Source: Bacillus chungangensis (GTDB lineage: Bacteria; Bacillota; Bacilli; Bacillales; Bacillaceae_C). From it: a stretch of DNA of 52,782 bases. Where the stretch lies: NCBI RefSeq assembly GCF_030812995.1, contig NZ_JAUSTT010000030.1, positions 1 to 52,782 on the forward strand. Direction: 5' to 3'. Each line of letters starts with the position of its first letter. The first letter of the stretch is position 1. The translations under genes were made by a program, and so were the position numbers. Positions 25,981 to 35,750 of the stretch are shown here, one piece after another. The notes under the pieces are model-generated. The model was not told where the DNA came from. It searched no databases and saw nothing but the letters and a program-made list of their open reading frames with translations.

Positions 25981-26003
25981 ATAAAACCGTCTTGACTAGA
26001 CGG
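25981..26003 (-). terminator. Terminator of the TetR-CPBP operon
   Basis: Stem CCGTCT / AGACGG with a 5-base loop, then TTTTATT on the minus strand. Confidence 0.7.
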
Positions 26004-26121
26004 CATAGCTGCATTATATGATAAAGTAAATAAACGATCAACAGAAAAAAATCCCATTACGTAAACATTTTTTAACACCATTTTACTTTGCACTAAAATA
26101 GATTCATCATGTACGCGCATA

Positions 26122-26871
26122 TCAAACATCATATCGGTCAGGCTCATCTAATCTCGTGCTTCTTTCCTTTTTCATCATCAAAAAAAGGTAAATAGTATAT
26201 ATAATGGAGAGCGCCAAAACAATCAATAAAAGTGTAAAATATTGGGTGGCACTCTCGGATTTATTACTAATAGAATTGAAAAAGTTATTAACAAAATGCC
26301 AGATCATGCCTGGAATAATACTGTTGGTAATAAGATACAGCTGCGCAAGTAAAATACCGATTAAAATAGCAAAGACGACTTGAACGATTGTATCTATCAT
26401 TGACTTTCCACCTATGATATTAACGCTATGTAATAGTCCAAATATAACTGAAGAAACAATGATTGCAAAATGAATTCCCTTCGGTTTCAATGCATTTATT
26501 AAGAAACCTCTAAATAATAGTTCTTCTATAAAAGCAATAAAAATCATCATCATCGCATACATAAATATGTCCAACAGCGACAATTCTTTATTCAAACCTT
26601 CAAACAATACGAAGCAAGGAATGATAAATATAGGGATAAAATAGAGTACCTTTTTTGCCTGCAAGCGGCTAATAGCTTGAAAACCATAATAAGAAAAGGC
26701 GTTTTTCTTTGTATATAAATATAATATGAGCACCATTGTCAACGCGAAAGAAGCTATACACTGCCCCCTACTCGGTTCGTACTCTAATATCGAAGCAATG
26801 GCTGCTCCGCCGGAAATGATGACAAGATATAGTAGGACCCACATAAGCGCCTGATAAAAGGAAGGTTTCAT
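26122..26871 (-). CDS. CPBP-family intramembrane metalloprotease
   Basis: A 249-residue membrane protein with about seven helices and the CPBP/CAAX-protease motifs: EELLFRGFLINAL (near residue 116), FGLLHSVN (near 144) and MIWHFVNN (near 191). In Firmicutes such proteins serve in peptide-signal processing or bacteriocin self-immunity. It follows a tetR gene by 11 bp, so it is probably repressed by it. Confidence 0.82.
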   Translation of the reverse strand: MKPSFYQALMWVLLYLVIISGGAAIASILEYEPSRGQCIASFALTMVLILYLYTKKNAFSYYGFQAISRLQAKKVLYFIPIFIIPCFVLFEGLNKELSLLDIFMYAMMMIFIAFIEELLFRGFLINALKPKGIHFAIIVSSVIFGLLHSVNIIGGKSMIDTIVQVVFAILIGILLAQLYLITNSIIPGMIWHFVNNFFNSISNKSESATQYFTLLLIVLALSIIYTIYLFLMMKKERSTRLDEPDRYDV

Positions 26872-26882
26872 ATACGAATCTC

Positions 26883-27458
26883 CTATTCCGTTATTTCTAC
26901 ATGAGAAAAAGCTTCAAAAGCTTGATTCAAATGTGTAATGATTTCCTCGTTTGACAATTTAATGTTGTTCGTTGCAATCATTGTGGCAATCCCATGAGTA
27001 AAGAGCCATATTTTCATAAAAATATCTTTTTGATCGCCTAATGATTTATCTTCGCTATCCCCGCTATTTGGAATCATCTCTAAAATAAAAAAATGCTCTT
27101 TGTTATTTACCAAATCGTATATACTATTCATTTGCAGATTGTTAGACAGAAACAACATATGAAAAAAATTACTTTCATTTTTTGCAAATTCAATATAAGC
27201 AACGCCAATTCGTAAAAAAGGATTTACATCAGGCATCTGATAATGAGTAAGATAGTCACCAAAATATTCATTAATGCGATGAAATAAATCACTTTTTACA
27301 TCAGTCATATTTTCATAAATTCGAAAGATAGGCTGTGTAGAGCAATGTAAAGCCTCTGCAATCTTTCTCGCTGTAACAGATTCAAATCCATGCAATCTAG
27401 TCAATTCAAAAGCAGTATTTAAGATATCTTCTCGAGAGATTTTTTGTTTTGGCGGCAT
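26883..27458 (-). CDS. TetR-family repressor
   Basis: A 191-residue regulator: N-terminal helix-turn-helix (ISREDILNTAFELTRLHGFESVTARKIAEALHCS, residues 8-41), then an all-helical ligand-binding domain. It is the first gene of an operon with the CPBP protease. A perfect palindrome inside its promoter (27492-27505) indicates autorepression. The ligand is unknown. Confidence 0.85.
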   Translation of the reverse strand: MPPKQKISREDILNTAFELTRLHGFESVTARKIAEALHCSTQPIFRIYENMTDVKSDLFHRINEYFGDYLTHYQMPDVNPFLRIGVAYIEFAKNESNFFHMLFLSNNLQMNSIYDLVNNKEHFFILEMIPNSGDSEDKSLGDQKDIFMKIWLFTHGIATMIATNNIKLSNEEIITHLNQAFEAFSHVEITE

Positions 27459-27486
27459 GGATATCGTTCCCCTTTAAATAACACTC

Positions 27487-27515
27487 GTTATATAACATAT
27501 GTTATTTTATTAAAA
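27487..27515 (-). promoter_or_regulatory. tetR promoter with palindromic operator
   Basis: Minus strand TTTTAA (27510-27515), 17-bp spacer, TATAAC (27487-27492). The spacer holds the perfect palindrome ATAACATATGTTAT (27492-27505), a typical position for TetR autorepression. Confidence 0.65.
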
Positions 27516-27616
27516 TTTTTACGTTTTAGCAAGGAAAATTAATTATGTGGGGCATCATACTATTTTCTAGTATGGAGATGAAAATTGCAGACATGATTAA
27601 ATATTGATAATATGAA

Positions 27617-27690
27617 ACTTCCATTAGTGAAGGGGCTTACTGAAATTTTTCTAAATACTTTCACATTTGCTTTCACTAATCCCAAGAAAA
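27617..27690 (-). repeat. Degenerate copy of the TTTAT-flanked MITE right end
   Basis: The plus strand shows ATGAAACTTCCATTAGTGAA, GGGGCTTACTG, and TTCACTAAT near 27670-27680, which echoes the right-end hairpin (AAACTTCCATCAGTGGGG) of the copies at 29520, 35751, 46238 and 52321. Strongly diverged. Confidence 0.35.
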
Positions 27691-27733
27691 AAACGAACTT
27701 ATAACCTTAATCGTGTGATTGGAGTGATCAACG

Positions 27734-28285
27734 TTGGTGTCCTCTAAAAAAGAAAATCCATCTGGTATCGAAATAGTTGCATATGACGAGAAATGGGAAA
27801 AAGCTTTTTCATTATTAGAGAACGTTTTAGTGAACGCCCTAGAAGATTTAATCTTATGTATAGAACATGTAGGAAGTACAGCTGTTAAAGGGCTGGGAGC
27901 TAAGCCCATTATCGACTTAGACATTGTAATTGAAAATGATCAGCTTCTGCCTAATATTATTCAGCAATTAAGTCGTTTAGGGTATATCCATGAAGGTGAT
28001 TTAGGCATAAAAGGGAGAGATGCCTTCGCTCGTCAAGATCGATTCGTTCCTTGGAGTGAGACGGGTGAACAGTGGATAGCGCATCATTTATATGTTTGCA
28101 GCAAAGATAATGAAGAATTGAAGAGGCATTTAGCGTTTCGCAACTTCTTGCGTGAACACCCTAAAGTGGCAGCAGAATACGAACTTTTGAAAAGAAATTT
28201 AGCTAAAAACGCAAAAACTCGTGCAGCGTATACAGAAGGAAAGAGCGCTTTTGTGGAGAGGATATTGAGGAGCTGTGATGAATGA
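27734..28285 (+). CDS. GrpB-family (UPF0157) nucleotidyltransferase-like protein
   Basis: A 183-residue protein of the GrpB family, with a nucleotidyltransferase-like fold. IEHVGSTAVKGLGAKPIIDLDIVI (near residues 43-66) contains the GSTAV and paired-aspartate motifs, and FARQDRFVPW and HHLYVC follow. Biochemical role unknown. The start is TTG at 27734 or GTG three bases later, with GGAG upstream. Monocistronic. Confidence 0.82.
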   Translation: MVSSKKENPSGIEIVAYDEKWEKAFSLLENVLVNALEDLILCIEHVGSTAVKGLGAKPIIDLDIVIENDQLLPNIIQQLSRLGYIHEGDLGIKGRDAFARQDRFVPWSETGEQWIAHHLYVCSKDNEELKRHLAFRNFLREHPKVAAEYELLKRNLAKNAKTRAAYTEGKSAFVERILRSCDE

Positions 28286-28659
28286 GAAATTTTGATCGTT
28301 TACAGCGCTGTATGTTCATTCGGTGATGTTCAACTGTTTATTACATAATCTCTTAAAAACTTGATCACATTTTTATCTACCTGTGCTGCTCCCTTGCCGA
28401 TCCAAATCAAATGTCCACAAGTGTCCACAAAACAGATTTTAGAGCCCCTCCATTTTGATCGCTGTTCGTTCATCTAGTATATCATGCAGGAAACTTTCGT
28501 CATGTAATACTATATATGCCAACATACTAGTAAAACTTTTGGTATAAAGTAATCTGTGCTATAGTCACAATAATAAAAATACCTGTCATAAGTGAGCAAG
28601 GAAAGACCGGATCATTGGCCAATCTTTTCATAAGATAGAGTACGAAGGAGGAAGTCGTT
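28286..28659. other. Intergenic region with an alpha/beta-hydrolase tail
   Basis: The minus frame ending in TGA at 28330 reads DTCGHLIWIGKGAAQVDKNV and IKFLRDYVINS, which looks like the last 30 residues of an alpha/beta hydrolase, with the catalytic histidine in CGH. The rest of that gene is absent. Nothing else is recognised, apart from the ribosome site of the next gene. Confidence 0.45.
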
Positions 28660-29523
28660 TTGGAAGCATTACAGCGAATGAATGATAGCCTAGATTATAT
28701 GGAACAGCATTTAGTAGATGCTTTCTCCATTGAGGAAGCTGCAGCGTTATCGTGTATGTCGAAATTTCATTTTCAACGGATGTTCCAGATGTTAACGGGT
28801 ATGACAGTTGGCGAGTATATGAGAAAAAGACGATTAACCCTAGCTGCCCAAGACTTAGCAAATTCGCAAATGAAAGTGATAGAAGCTGCTTTGAAATACG
28901 GTTATGAATCGCCAGAGTCGTTTTCAAAAGCTTTTCGGAAATTGCATAGCATCTCCCCTTCGGAGGCTCGCTCGTCAGGCCAATTGCTTAAAGCCTTCCC
29001 ACGACTTTCCTTTCATATTCAATTGAAGGGAGCAATCGAAATGAACTACAAATTAGTAGAGAAAGAAGCTTTCACGATTGCCGGAAAAGGTTTGCGCCTA
29101 AAAATGGGAGACAAGAAAAACAATGAGGTCATTCCTGCTTTTTGGGAAGAGTGCAACACGAACGGATTTTCAGAGCGTCTCGAACAACATGCTGGTGAAC
29201 TAGGCGTTGTCGGCGCATGTATGGATTTTGATCATGAGGCCGAAATGTTTACTTATTTTATTGGAGCAGAAGATACATCAAAACATATGGATGATCATAG
29301 CGAGTTGAAAAACATTCCAGCAGCAACATGGGGAGTCTTTGAAGTGATTGGTCCTATGCCGAATGCAATTCAAGAGGCATGGCAGCGGATTTTCCATGAG
29401 TGGTTTCCATCCACTGGCTATGAGCATGCTGGAGGCATGGAGTTTGAAGCCTATTCCCCCGGCGATCCATTTGCAGATGACTATCGCACCGAAATTTGGG
29501 TGCCAGTGATAAAAAAGAAATAA
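28660..29523 (+). CDS. AraC-type regulator with GyrI-like effector domain
   Basis: A 287-residue regulator. The AraC helix-turn-helix pair is at residues 5-105 (FSIEEAAALSCMSKFHFQRMFQ; KVIEAALKYGYESPESFSKAFRKLH), followed by a GyrI/Rob-like small-molecule domain (residues 128-287; YKLVEKEAFTIAGKGLRL, then EFEAYSPGD and TEIWVPV). The start is TTG with GAAGGAGG eight bases before. Such proteins respond to drugs or lipophilic cations. No obvious target gene lies beside it. Its TAA stop falls inside the end of a MITE (29520-29633). Confidence 0.88.
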   Translation: MEALQRMNDSLDYMEQHLVDAFSIEEAAALSCMSKFHFQRMFQMLTGMTVGEYMRKRRLTLAAQDLANSQMKVIEAALKYGYESPESFSKAFRKLHSISPSEARSSGQLLKAFPRLSFHIQLKGAIEMNYKLVEKEAFTIAGKGLRLKMGDKKNNEVIPAFWEECNTNGFSERLEQHAGELGVVGACMDFDHEAEMFTYFIGAEDTSKHMDDHSELKNIPAATWGVFEVIGPMPNAIQEAWQRIFHEWFPSTGYEHAGGMEFEAYSPGDPFADDYRTEIWVPVIKKK

Positions 29524-29633
29524 AGTGAAACTTTCATGAGTGGGAGTTTTTCTCTCATTCCCCACCTAGACTGCTTCGATTCCTCTTACTTCCCGAGGTG
29601 GGGGTTTTACTCGTCAGTTAGATGTGGGATAAA
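29520..29633 (-). repeat. Short MITE, copy A (about 110 bp)
   Basis: Palindrome-rich element flanked by ATAAA on both sides (TTTAT on the minus strand). The right end AAAGTGAAACTTTCATGAGTG with its hairpin joins directly to the left-end hairpin (CCCCACC...GGTGGGGG) and GTTAGATGTGGGATAAA. It lacks the middle part present in copies at 35751 and 52321. Its end provides the stop codon of the AraC-type gene. Confidence 0.7.
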
Positions 29634-29764
29634 CACTGAACTGATTCAAAAGTCTTTTTGACATTTTGGGTCAGTTTTTGTTTTAGCATACTTGCCCATT
29701 GTGAATAGTAAAAAATAAAGTCAATCGTTTCTCAATGCCTCGCCATGAGGCGGAGTCTACCTGC

Positions 29765-30781
29765 TTAATGCGGGACAAATCCGAGCGTTGATTCACGCTT
29801 GACGAGTCTGACATCTAATTCTACTTGCAGTGTTTCATCCGCCTTTTTCTCAATTAAATGAATCAGTTTATTCGTTGCAGCAACACCTACTTCATAGATT
29901 GGCTGTTCTATTGTCGAGATTTCCGGTTCTACCATATTCGTAAGCTCTATACCGTCAAAGCCAACGATTGCTATTTCTCTAGGTACATCGAAATTCAATA
30001 ATTTTAATGCTTTTATAGCGCCAATTGCCATTAAATCATTTGCAAGGAAAATGCCATCAATATGTGGATTTTTTAGCATTATTTCATTTGTAATCGCTTT
30101 TCCGCTTTCAAAAGTAAAATCGCCCTCATAAAGAATCAGGTCTTTTTCTGGAAATCTTTTGCTGATTGCATCAGTGAAGCCGCGAACGCGATCAATTGAT
30201 GGGAGATATGATTTAGGGCCGCTAATGTGCGCAATATGTTTGCAGCCTATTTCAATTAAATGTTCTGTCGCTAAAGTCGCCCCTTTATAATTATTGATTT
30301 CGATAGAATGATAGGCATCGTTATTTGCCGCTCTATCTATTCGAACGAAAGGAACATGCAAACTTTCGATAGTCTGTAAAACTTGATGATTGAAATGAAA
30401 GGAAGCGATAATAAAGCCGTCAATGTACCTGCTTTGCAAGTTTCTCCAAAAATGATTGTTTTCTAGTTCCCTTTCCTCTGTATTGATAAGGACAATGCTA
30501 TAGCCTTTTAATCTAGCTATTTCATCGATCGCAACAACAAGTTCTGGGAAGAAGGGGTTTTTGATGTCTGGAATGATTAAAGCAATCGTATTTGTTTTCT
30601 TTCTTGCGAGGCCTCTTGCAATCTCATTTGGTTGATAGTCTAGCTGTTTCATTACTTCTTTAATTTTATTTTCAGCACTTTCGCTAATATAACCATTTTT
30701 ATTCAAGTAGCGAGAAACGGTAGCCACAGATACACCTGCTTCTTTCGCAACTTCTCTGATCGTTACTTTTTTTCTATTCAC
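29765..30781 (-). CDS. rbsR: Ribose operon repressor RbsR (LacI family)
   Basis: About 338 residues. The LacI helix-turn-helix VTIREVAKEAGVSVATVSRYLN at the N terminus is followed by a periplasmic-binding-type ligand domain (TIALIIPDIKNPFFPELV; DGIFLANDLMAIGAIKAL). The start was set at GTG 30781 because AGAGGAG lies eight bases before it; an ATG 36 bp upstream has no such site. In B. subtilis rbsR heads the operon. Here it is last, after a perfect 12-bp hairpin (30827-30857). Probable operators lie before rbsK. Confidence 0.85.
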   Translation of the reverse strand: MNRKKVTIREVAKEAGVSVATVSRYLNKNGYISESAENKIKEVMKQLDYQPNEIARGLARKKTNTIALIIPDIKNPFFPELVVAIDEIARLKGYSIVLINTEERELENNHFWRNLQSRYIDGFIIASFHFNHQVLQTIESLHVPFVRIDRAANNDAYHSIEINNYKGATLATEHLIEIGCKHIAHISGPKSYLPSIDRVRGFTDAISKRFPEKDLILYEGDFTFESGKAITNEIMLKNPHIDGIFLANDLMAIGAIKALKLLNFDVPREIAIVGFDGIELTNMVEPEISTIEQPIYEVGVAATNKLIHLIEKKADETLQVELDVRLVKRESTLGFVPH

Positions 30782-30826
30782 GGATCGTACTCCTCTGTTC
30801 ATGTCCTTTTCTATCATATGAAAATG

Positions 30827-30857
30827 TGATCAATGAGGAAATTACCCTCATTGATCA
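30827..30857 (-). terminator. Hairpin between rbsB and rbsR
   Basis: Perfect stem TGATCAATGAGG / CCTCATTGATCA with a 7-base loop, followed in the minus direction by CATTTTCATATG. The short T run suggests a partial terminator that lowers rbsR expression relative to rbsB. Confidence 0.6.
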
Positions 30858-30876
30858 CCATACGTTTATTCTATAT

Positions 30877-31794
30877 TTATTCTTTGATTAATTCCAATTC
30901 AACTGGAATAGAAGCTTCAACTTTTTCGCCTTTTAGCGATTGCACAGCAGCTTCAACTGCTTTTTTACCGATTAATTCCGGTTTTTGGGCAATGGTTCCT
31001 TTAAGCTTGCCATCTTGGACAGATTGTACAGCATCATCTGTTGCGTCAAAGCCGACAACTGCGATGTCTTTTCCTGCTGCTTCGATTGCTTCAAGGGCAC
31101 CAAGCGCCATTTCATCATTATGAGCAAATACACCTTTAATGTCTGGGTTCGCTTGAAGGATGTTTTCCATTACCGTCAATCCTTCCGCACGGTTAAAGTT
31201 TGCTGTTTGTTTTACTACAACATCTAGTTGTTCTTTTGCCACATTGTTAAATCCTTCACCGCGGTCACGAGCCGCTGAAGATCCAGCGATTCCTTCAAGT
31301 TCTGCAACTTTGGCACCTTCGCCAACTATTTCAACTAAGAACTCACCTGCAATTTCGCCGCCGGCTGCGTTATCTGATGCGATGTGAGAAACAACTTCTC
31401 CCCCTTCAGCGCTGCGGTCAACTGTAATAACTGGAATACCAGCGCTATTTGCTGATTCAACAGCTGCTACAACGGCTTCAGAGTCTGTCGGGTTAATTAA
31501 AATCAAATCGACACCTTGTTGGATTAAGTCTTCAACGTCACTTGCTTGCTTTGATGCGTCATCTTGTGCATCAACAACTGTAAGGTCTGCACCAAGTTCT
31601 TTTGCCTTTTCTTTCGCCCCATCGCCTAATGTCACGAAGAACGGGTTATTCAAAGTTGAAATAGAAAATCCAATCTTATAGCTGCCATCGCTATCTTTAG
31701 ATCCAGTTTCCTTCTTAGAGCCCGGTTCATCTGTCGAACAAGCGGCAAGAGCGAGGATGAGAGCCATCACTAAAACTAATTTTACTTTCTTCAT
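30877..31794 (-). CDS. rbsB: Ribose-binding lipoprotein RbsB
   Basis: A 305-residue substrate-binding lipoprotein. The signal peptide ends at the lipobox LAAC with C19 as the lipid anchor. The mature protein has the ribose-binding fold (YKIGFSISTLNNPFFVTLGD; NPTDSEAVVAAVESA; VFAHNDEMALGALEAI; VVGFDATDDA). It captures ribose outside the membrane for RbsAC. Last structural gene of the rbs operon. Confidence 0.95.
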   Translation of the reverse strand: MKKVKLVLVMALILALAACSTDEPGSKKETGSKDSDGSYKIGFSISTLNNPFFVTLGDGAKEKAKELGADLTVVDAQDDASKQASDVEDLIQQGVDLILINPTDSEAVVAAVESANSAGIPVITVDRSAEGGEVVSHIASDNAAGGEIAGEFLVEIVGEGAKVAELEGIAGSSAARDRGEGFNNVAKEQLDVVVKQTANFNRAEGLTVMENILQANPDIKGVFAHNDEMALGALEAIEAAGKDIAVVGFDATDDAVQSVQDGKLKGTIAQKPELIGKKAVEAAVQSLKGEKVEASIPVELELIKE

Positions 31795-31809
31795 TTTTTA
31801 ATCATCTCC

Positions 31810-32751
31810 TTAAGCTGTTTTTTTGCGATCCAATAGAACTGCTACTAATATAACTGCACCCTTCACCACTTGTTGGAAGAAGGAGGATACACCAATAAGA
31901 TTCAATCCATTATTTAATACACCGATAATCATGGCACCGATTAATGTTCCTACAATCCATCCTCGTCCGCCAGTTAAGCTTGTCCCGCCAAGAACAACTG
32001 CCGCAATGGCATCGAGTTCAAACATACTTCCAGCTGTCGGCTGAGCAGAATTGAGCCGAGATGTTAAAATCAACGATGAAAGCGCTGCTAGCATTCCCGT
32101 TAGCGCATACACATAGATTTTTACTCGATCCACGCTAATCCCCGATAAGCGGGAAGCTTCCTCGTTGCCACCTACAGCATATACACGTCGGCCGAATGTC
32201 GTCTTTTTCAAAAGAAAGTACAGTACACCAAAAGCGATTGCCATCGTTAAAACTGGAACTGGGATTCCTAAGAAATAACCTTTTCCTAACATTTTGAATG
32301 CTGCAGAATCTCCGAGTCCTGAAATTGGTTTCCCTTCCGTATAGACGAGTGTCAAACCACGGTAAATTGTCATTGTTGCAAGTGTCGCAATAAATGGCGC
32401 CACTTTTCCTTTTGTAATAATGATCCCATTGATCGCACCAAGTATTGCTCCGAGTATGAGCCCGATTAACATTGCGAGTATCGGGTCTGTTCCACCAGCC
32501 ATGAGACCGGCTGTCACCGCACCCGATAATGCCAACGTCGATCCAACTGATAAATCAATCCCGCCAGTTAAAATGACAAACGTCATCCCAAATGCAATAA
32601 GCGCATTAATGGACACTTGTCTTAAAACATTTAACAAGTTGTTCAATGTTAAGAAACTTGGACTCATAATCGAAATAATAATGACGATTAGCAGGAGGCC
32701 AATTAATGGACCAATCTTTTTTAAAATGGACTGAGAATTAGTCTTGAACAA
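31810..32751 (-). CDS. rbsC: Ribose ABC transporter permease RbsC
   Basis: About 313 residues, eight or more helices, with [22 protein letters not shown] and [15 protein letters not shown] typical of sugar-permease family members. The start is probably TTG at 32751 with GGAGGTG six bases upstream, which overlaps the rbsA end by 14 bp. An in-frame ATG at 32772 would overlap more and lacks a ribosome site. It forms the membrane channel with RbsA. Confidence 0.92.
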   Translation of the reverse strand: MFKTNSQSILKKIGPLIGLLLIVIIISIMSPSFLTLNNLLNVLRQVSINALIAFGMTFVILTGGIDLSVGSTLALSGAVTAGLMAGGTDPILAMLIGLILGAILGAINGIIITKGKVAPFIATLATMTIYRGLTLVYTEGKPISGLGDSAAFKMLGKGYFLGIPVPVLTMAIAFGVLYFLLKKTTFGRRVYAVGGNEEASRLSGISVDRVKIYVYALTGMLAALSSLILTSRLNSAQPTAGSMFELDAIAAVVLGGTSLTGGRGWIVGTLIGAMIIGVLNNGLNLIGVSSFFQQVVKGAVILVAVLLDRKKTA

Positions 32752-34237
32752 CTTTTTCACCTCCAGTAGCATAATGCATGATACGTTCTTGTGTCATTTC
32801 TTCTTTCCGAAGATCAGCCATAAGACGCCCTTCATGCATGACAAGCACACGATCTGCCATGCCAATTATTTCGGGCAGTTCAGATGAGATCATCAAAATG
32901 GCTACTCCCCTTTCAGCAAGCTCGTTTATAATTGCATATATTTCTTTCTTTGCGCCAACGTCTACACCTCGAGTTGGTTCATCCAATATCAACACATTCG
33001 GCTCGATGCCAAGCCATTTTGCAATGACGATTTTTTGCTGGTTGCCGCCACTAAGCGATTTTGCTGCCTGGTTCGGACCAGATGTTCGAATATCTAATTT
33101 TTTAACCATCGTCTCATACAGCTGTTTCTCCCTGCTGTCTTGGACGATGCCATTGTTCGAAACTTTTTGTAAGTTCGTTAAGCTCAAATTATCTTTTATC
33201 GAGAAATCAATGATCAGTCCCTCAGATTTTCGATCTTCCGTCACGTAGCCGAAACCGAGTTTTTTCGCTTGCATCGGATTCGCAATTTTCACTTGTTTGC
33301 CATCGAGCAGAATTTCACCTTTATGGAGCTTCTTATAGCCAAACAAAGATTGAACGACTTCTGTTCTTCCTGCCCCCATCAATCCGGCAATGCCAAGCAC
33401 TTCACCTGCTCGCAATTCAAAAGACACATCTTCAAAAAATCCATCTCTTGTCAGACCCTTGGCTATTAGCTTCACTTCGCCAATCTGAGCATTCCGTTCT
33501 GGAAAACGCTCTCCAAGTTCACGCCCGACCATCATTTGTACAATTTCATCAAATGATGTTTCTTTAATCGCTTTCGTACCGACGTATTGACCATCCCTTA
33601 GAATGGTGATCCGGTCACATAATGCGAATATTTCTTCCATACGGTGAGAAATATAAACGAATGACACGCCATTTGCTTGCAATGAACGAATAGTAGTAAA
33701 TAATGTTTCAATTTCACGATCGGTTAATGCCGCTGTCGGCTCGTCCATAATAATGAGTTCAGCATCTGAAGAGGTTGCTTTTGCAATTTCGATCATTTGC
33801 TGTTTACCGACCGACAATTCGCGAGCGACTGTCGTCACATCAACATCAAAACCGAGTTCAGATAGTATTTTCTTCGCTTCTTTGTTCATTTCTTTCGTTT
33901 TCAAGATGCCGCTATTGCCGTATGTTTTTTCTTTCCCAAGGAATAAATTTTCCGCTACCGTCAAATCTGGCAAAATATTTAACTCTTGATGGATAACGGC
34001 TATTCCAAGTTGCTCCGCTTCTTTCGGATTTTTAAAGTCTACAAGTTTGCCGTTTACTTTTACCTCACCCTTATCACGCGTATACATTCCTGTTAAAATT
34101 TTCATTAAGGTTGATTTTCCGGCACCATTTTCCCCCATAAGAGCGTGTATTTCCCCTTTTCGTACAGAAAAATCAACGTCTTTTAGGACGGGATTACCAC
34201 TGAACGATTTATCAATTCCAGTCATTTCAATCATCAT
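32738..34237 (-). CDS. rbsA: Ribose ABC transporter ATPase RbsA
   Basis: About 499 residues, a tandem ABC ATPase. The first half has Walker [10 protein letters not shown], signature LSVGKQQM and Walker [12 protein letters not shown]. The second half has the degenerate loop GLMGAGRTE, signature LSGGNQQK and [12 protein letters not shown]. This is the RbsA/MglA type. The start is placed at 34237 with AGGTG five bases before; a GTG two codons earlier is possible. Confidence 0.95.
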   Translation of the reverse strand: MMIEMTGIDKSFSGNPVLKDVDFSVRKGEIHALMGENGAGKSTLMKILTGMYTRDKGEVKVNGKLVDFKNPKEAEQLGIAVIHQELNILPDLTVAENLFLGKEKTYGNSGILKTKEMNKEAKKILSELGFDVDVTTVARELSVGKQQMIEIAKATSSDAELIIMDEPTAALTDREIETLFTTIRSLQANGVSFVYISHRMEEIFALCDRITILRDGQYVGTKAIKETSFDEIVQMMVGRELGERFPERNAQIGEVKLIAKGLTRDGFFEDVSFELRAGEVLGIAGLMGAGRTEVVQSLFGYKKLHKGEILLDGKQVKIANPMQAKKLGFGYVTEDRKSEGLIIDFSIKDNLSLTNLQKVSNNGIVQDSREKQLYETMVKKLDIRTSGPNQAAKSLSGGNQQKIVIAKWLGIEPNVLILDEPTRGVDVGAKKEIYAIINELAERGVAILMISSELPEIIGMADRVLVMHEGRLMADLRKEEMTQERIMHYATGGEKVVQD

Positions 34238-34249
34238 TTTCACCTACTT

Positions 34250-34639
34250 TCAGAATATAACGCCTGATTGCAGCACAATATTGGCAAAAGGTGTCGCCTC
34301 ACCTGTACGGATGATGACTTTTGATTGGGTTGTTAATGCTTTTAAATCGCTATGCGGCATTTCGGCTACAGTTGACACTGTTTTTTTAATCGCATGGTAC
34401 ATTTCTGCATTCGAACGCTTCATTTCGCTTGCTATAAATGCACTCTCGACTTCCAAGTCTTTCAGCACATGTTCAAAAATGTCCATAAAAGATGGTTTTC
34501 CTAATGCATAAGATAAGTCAATACATGGTACATCCTTTGGAATAGGCAACCCACAATCCGCAATCGTTATTTGATCTGTATGTCCCAGTTTTGCAAAAAC
34601 AGCTGCAAGTTCCCTGTTCAATATTCCTTGCTTTTTCAT
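34250..34639 (-). CDS. rbsD: D-ribose pyranase RbsD
   Basis: A 129-residue enzyme converting beta-D-ribopyranose to the furanose form for RbsK. The catalytic histidine is H20 in FAKLGHTDQITIADCGLPIP, and the C-terminal TGEATPFANIVLQSGV is characteristic. It overlaps the end of rbsK by one base and precedes rbsA by 12 bp. Confidence 0.95.
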   Translation of the reverse strand: MKKQGILNRELAAVFAKLGHTDQITIADCGLPIPKDVPCIDLSYALGKPSFMDIFEHVLKDLEVESAFIASEMKRSNAEMYHAIKKTVSTVAEMPHSDLKALTTQSKVIIRTGEATPFANIVLQSGVIF

Positions 34640-35520
34640 CAGCTTTCCCCCCTTAATCGCTGCTCCACTTCAGCACGTGTTGGCATACCGCCTTGTGCAC
34701 CAAATTTTTCAACGGAAAGAGATCCAGCTGCATTCGCAAACTTAACCGCCTCTTTCAAATCGAAGCCTTCAACGATTGCATATGCTAAAGCTCCATTAAA
34801 CGTATCGCCTGCTCCCGTCGTATCAACGACATTTGTTTTGAACCCTTCGACGATGACATGCTTTTCTCCGTCAAAAAAGCGAGCGCCTTCGCTGCCGAGT
34901 GTAACGATAAGTTGATTTGGATAACGTTCCAAAGCAGCTTCCATGTTAACACCAAAAATATGTTCACATTCAGTCTCATTTGGCGTTAAAAATGTCGTGT
35001 ATGCAAGAAATTCCTTTTGAAATCCACCAGCAGGAGCCGGGTTTAATAAAACAGGAATTCCAAGTTTGGCACAAAGTTTTAATGTATACATAATGGTTGG
35101 AATAGGAATTTCTTGTTGTATGATGACAAGTTGACTTTTTTGAATGATCTTTTTCATTTCTTCTATATAAGAGGGTGTCAATTCATAATTGGCTCCTGGA
35201 ACAACGATAATGCGATTGTCACCACCAGATAGTAAAATATTTGCAATTCCAGATGCAACTGCATTGTTTTCTAGAACGCCATCACAATTTACCGAGTTTG
35301 CTTGCAAATTATCCCGCAACTCTTTGCCAAAACTATCTTTGCCGACACTTGCAATCATTTGTACATTCCCGCCAAGGCGGGCTGCCGCCACTGCTTGGTT
35401 AGCGCCTTTGCCGCCTGGAACGGTCGTAAACGATTGCCCGAGTATCGTTTCCCCTTGTTGGGGAAAGTCATCCGTTTGAACAACTAAATCCATGTTGATA
35501 CTGCCGACAACTGTAATCAT
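34639..35520 (-). CDS. rbsK: Ribokinase RbsK
   Basis: A 293-residue PfkB-family kinase that forms ribose 5-phosphate. The PfkB signatures GGKGANQAVAAARLGG (near residues 33-48) and VDTTGAGDTFNGALAYA (near 233-250, with the catalytic aspartate) are intact. It is the first gene of the rbs operon here. About 200 bp upstream lies an RbsR-type operator, with a second one beyond a MITE insertion. Confidence 0.95.
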   Translation of the reverse strand: MITVVGSINMDLVVQTDDFPQQGETILGQSFTTVPGGKGANQAVAAARLGGNVQMIASVGKDSFGKELRDNLQANSVNCDGVLENNAVASGIANILLSGGDNRIIVVPGANYELTPSYIEEMKKIIQKSQLVIIQQEIPIPTIMYTLKLCAKLGIPVLLNPAPAGGFQKEFLAYTTFLTPNETECEHIFGVNMEAALERYPNQLIVTLGSEGARFFDGEKHVIVEGFKTNVVDTTGAGDTFNGALAYAIVEGFDLKEAVKFANAAGSLSVEKFGAQGGMPTRAEVEQRLRGES

Positions 35521-35723
35521 TCTTTCTCACTCCCTATCTGCCTTATCCAATGAGCTTCTACTGACAATTAGTATGCTCGACCTCATCATCACCTTTTTTT
35601 AAAACATTTCATATTTTCTCACTGCCGTCTTGCAACTTACGGCAATCATAAAATTTGATTTAAACGTCTAGTTTCACATTGTAAACCCATACCCTGGTGA
35701 CAAGCTGCAATAATCTTTCATTA

Positions 35724-35741
35724 TGTGTAACCGGTACCACA
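35724..35741. promoter_or_regulatory. RbsR-type operator 1
   Basis: TGTGTAACCGGTACCACA, a near-palindrome with the CCGG centre typical of LacI-family operators. A second version lies at 36134-36151. It is directly beside the right end of the MITE at 35751. Confidence 0.6.
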
Positions 35742-35750
35742 TTTAGCTAA

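Noticed and set aside
25905-26100. Possible guanidine riboswitch before the SMR pair
   Set aside because: The conserved ykkC-type core is not visible; only the terminator hairpin of the upstream operon and a ribosome site are present.
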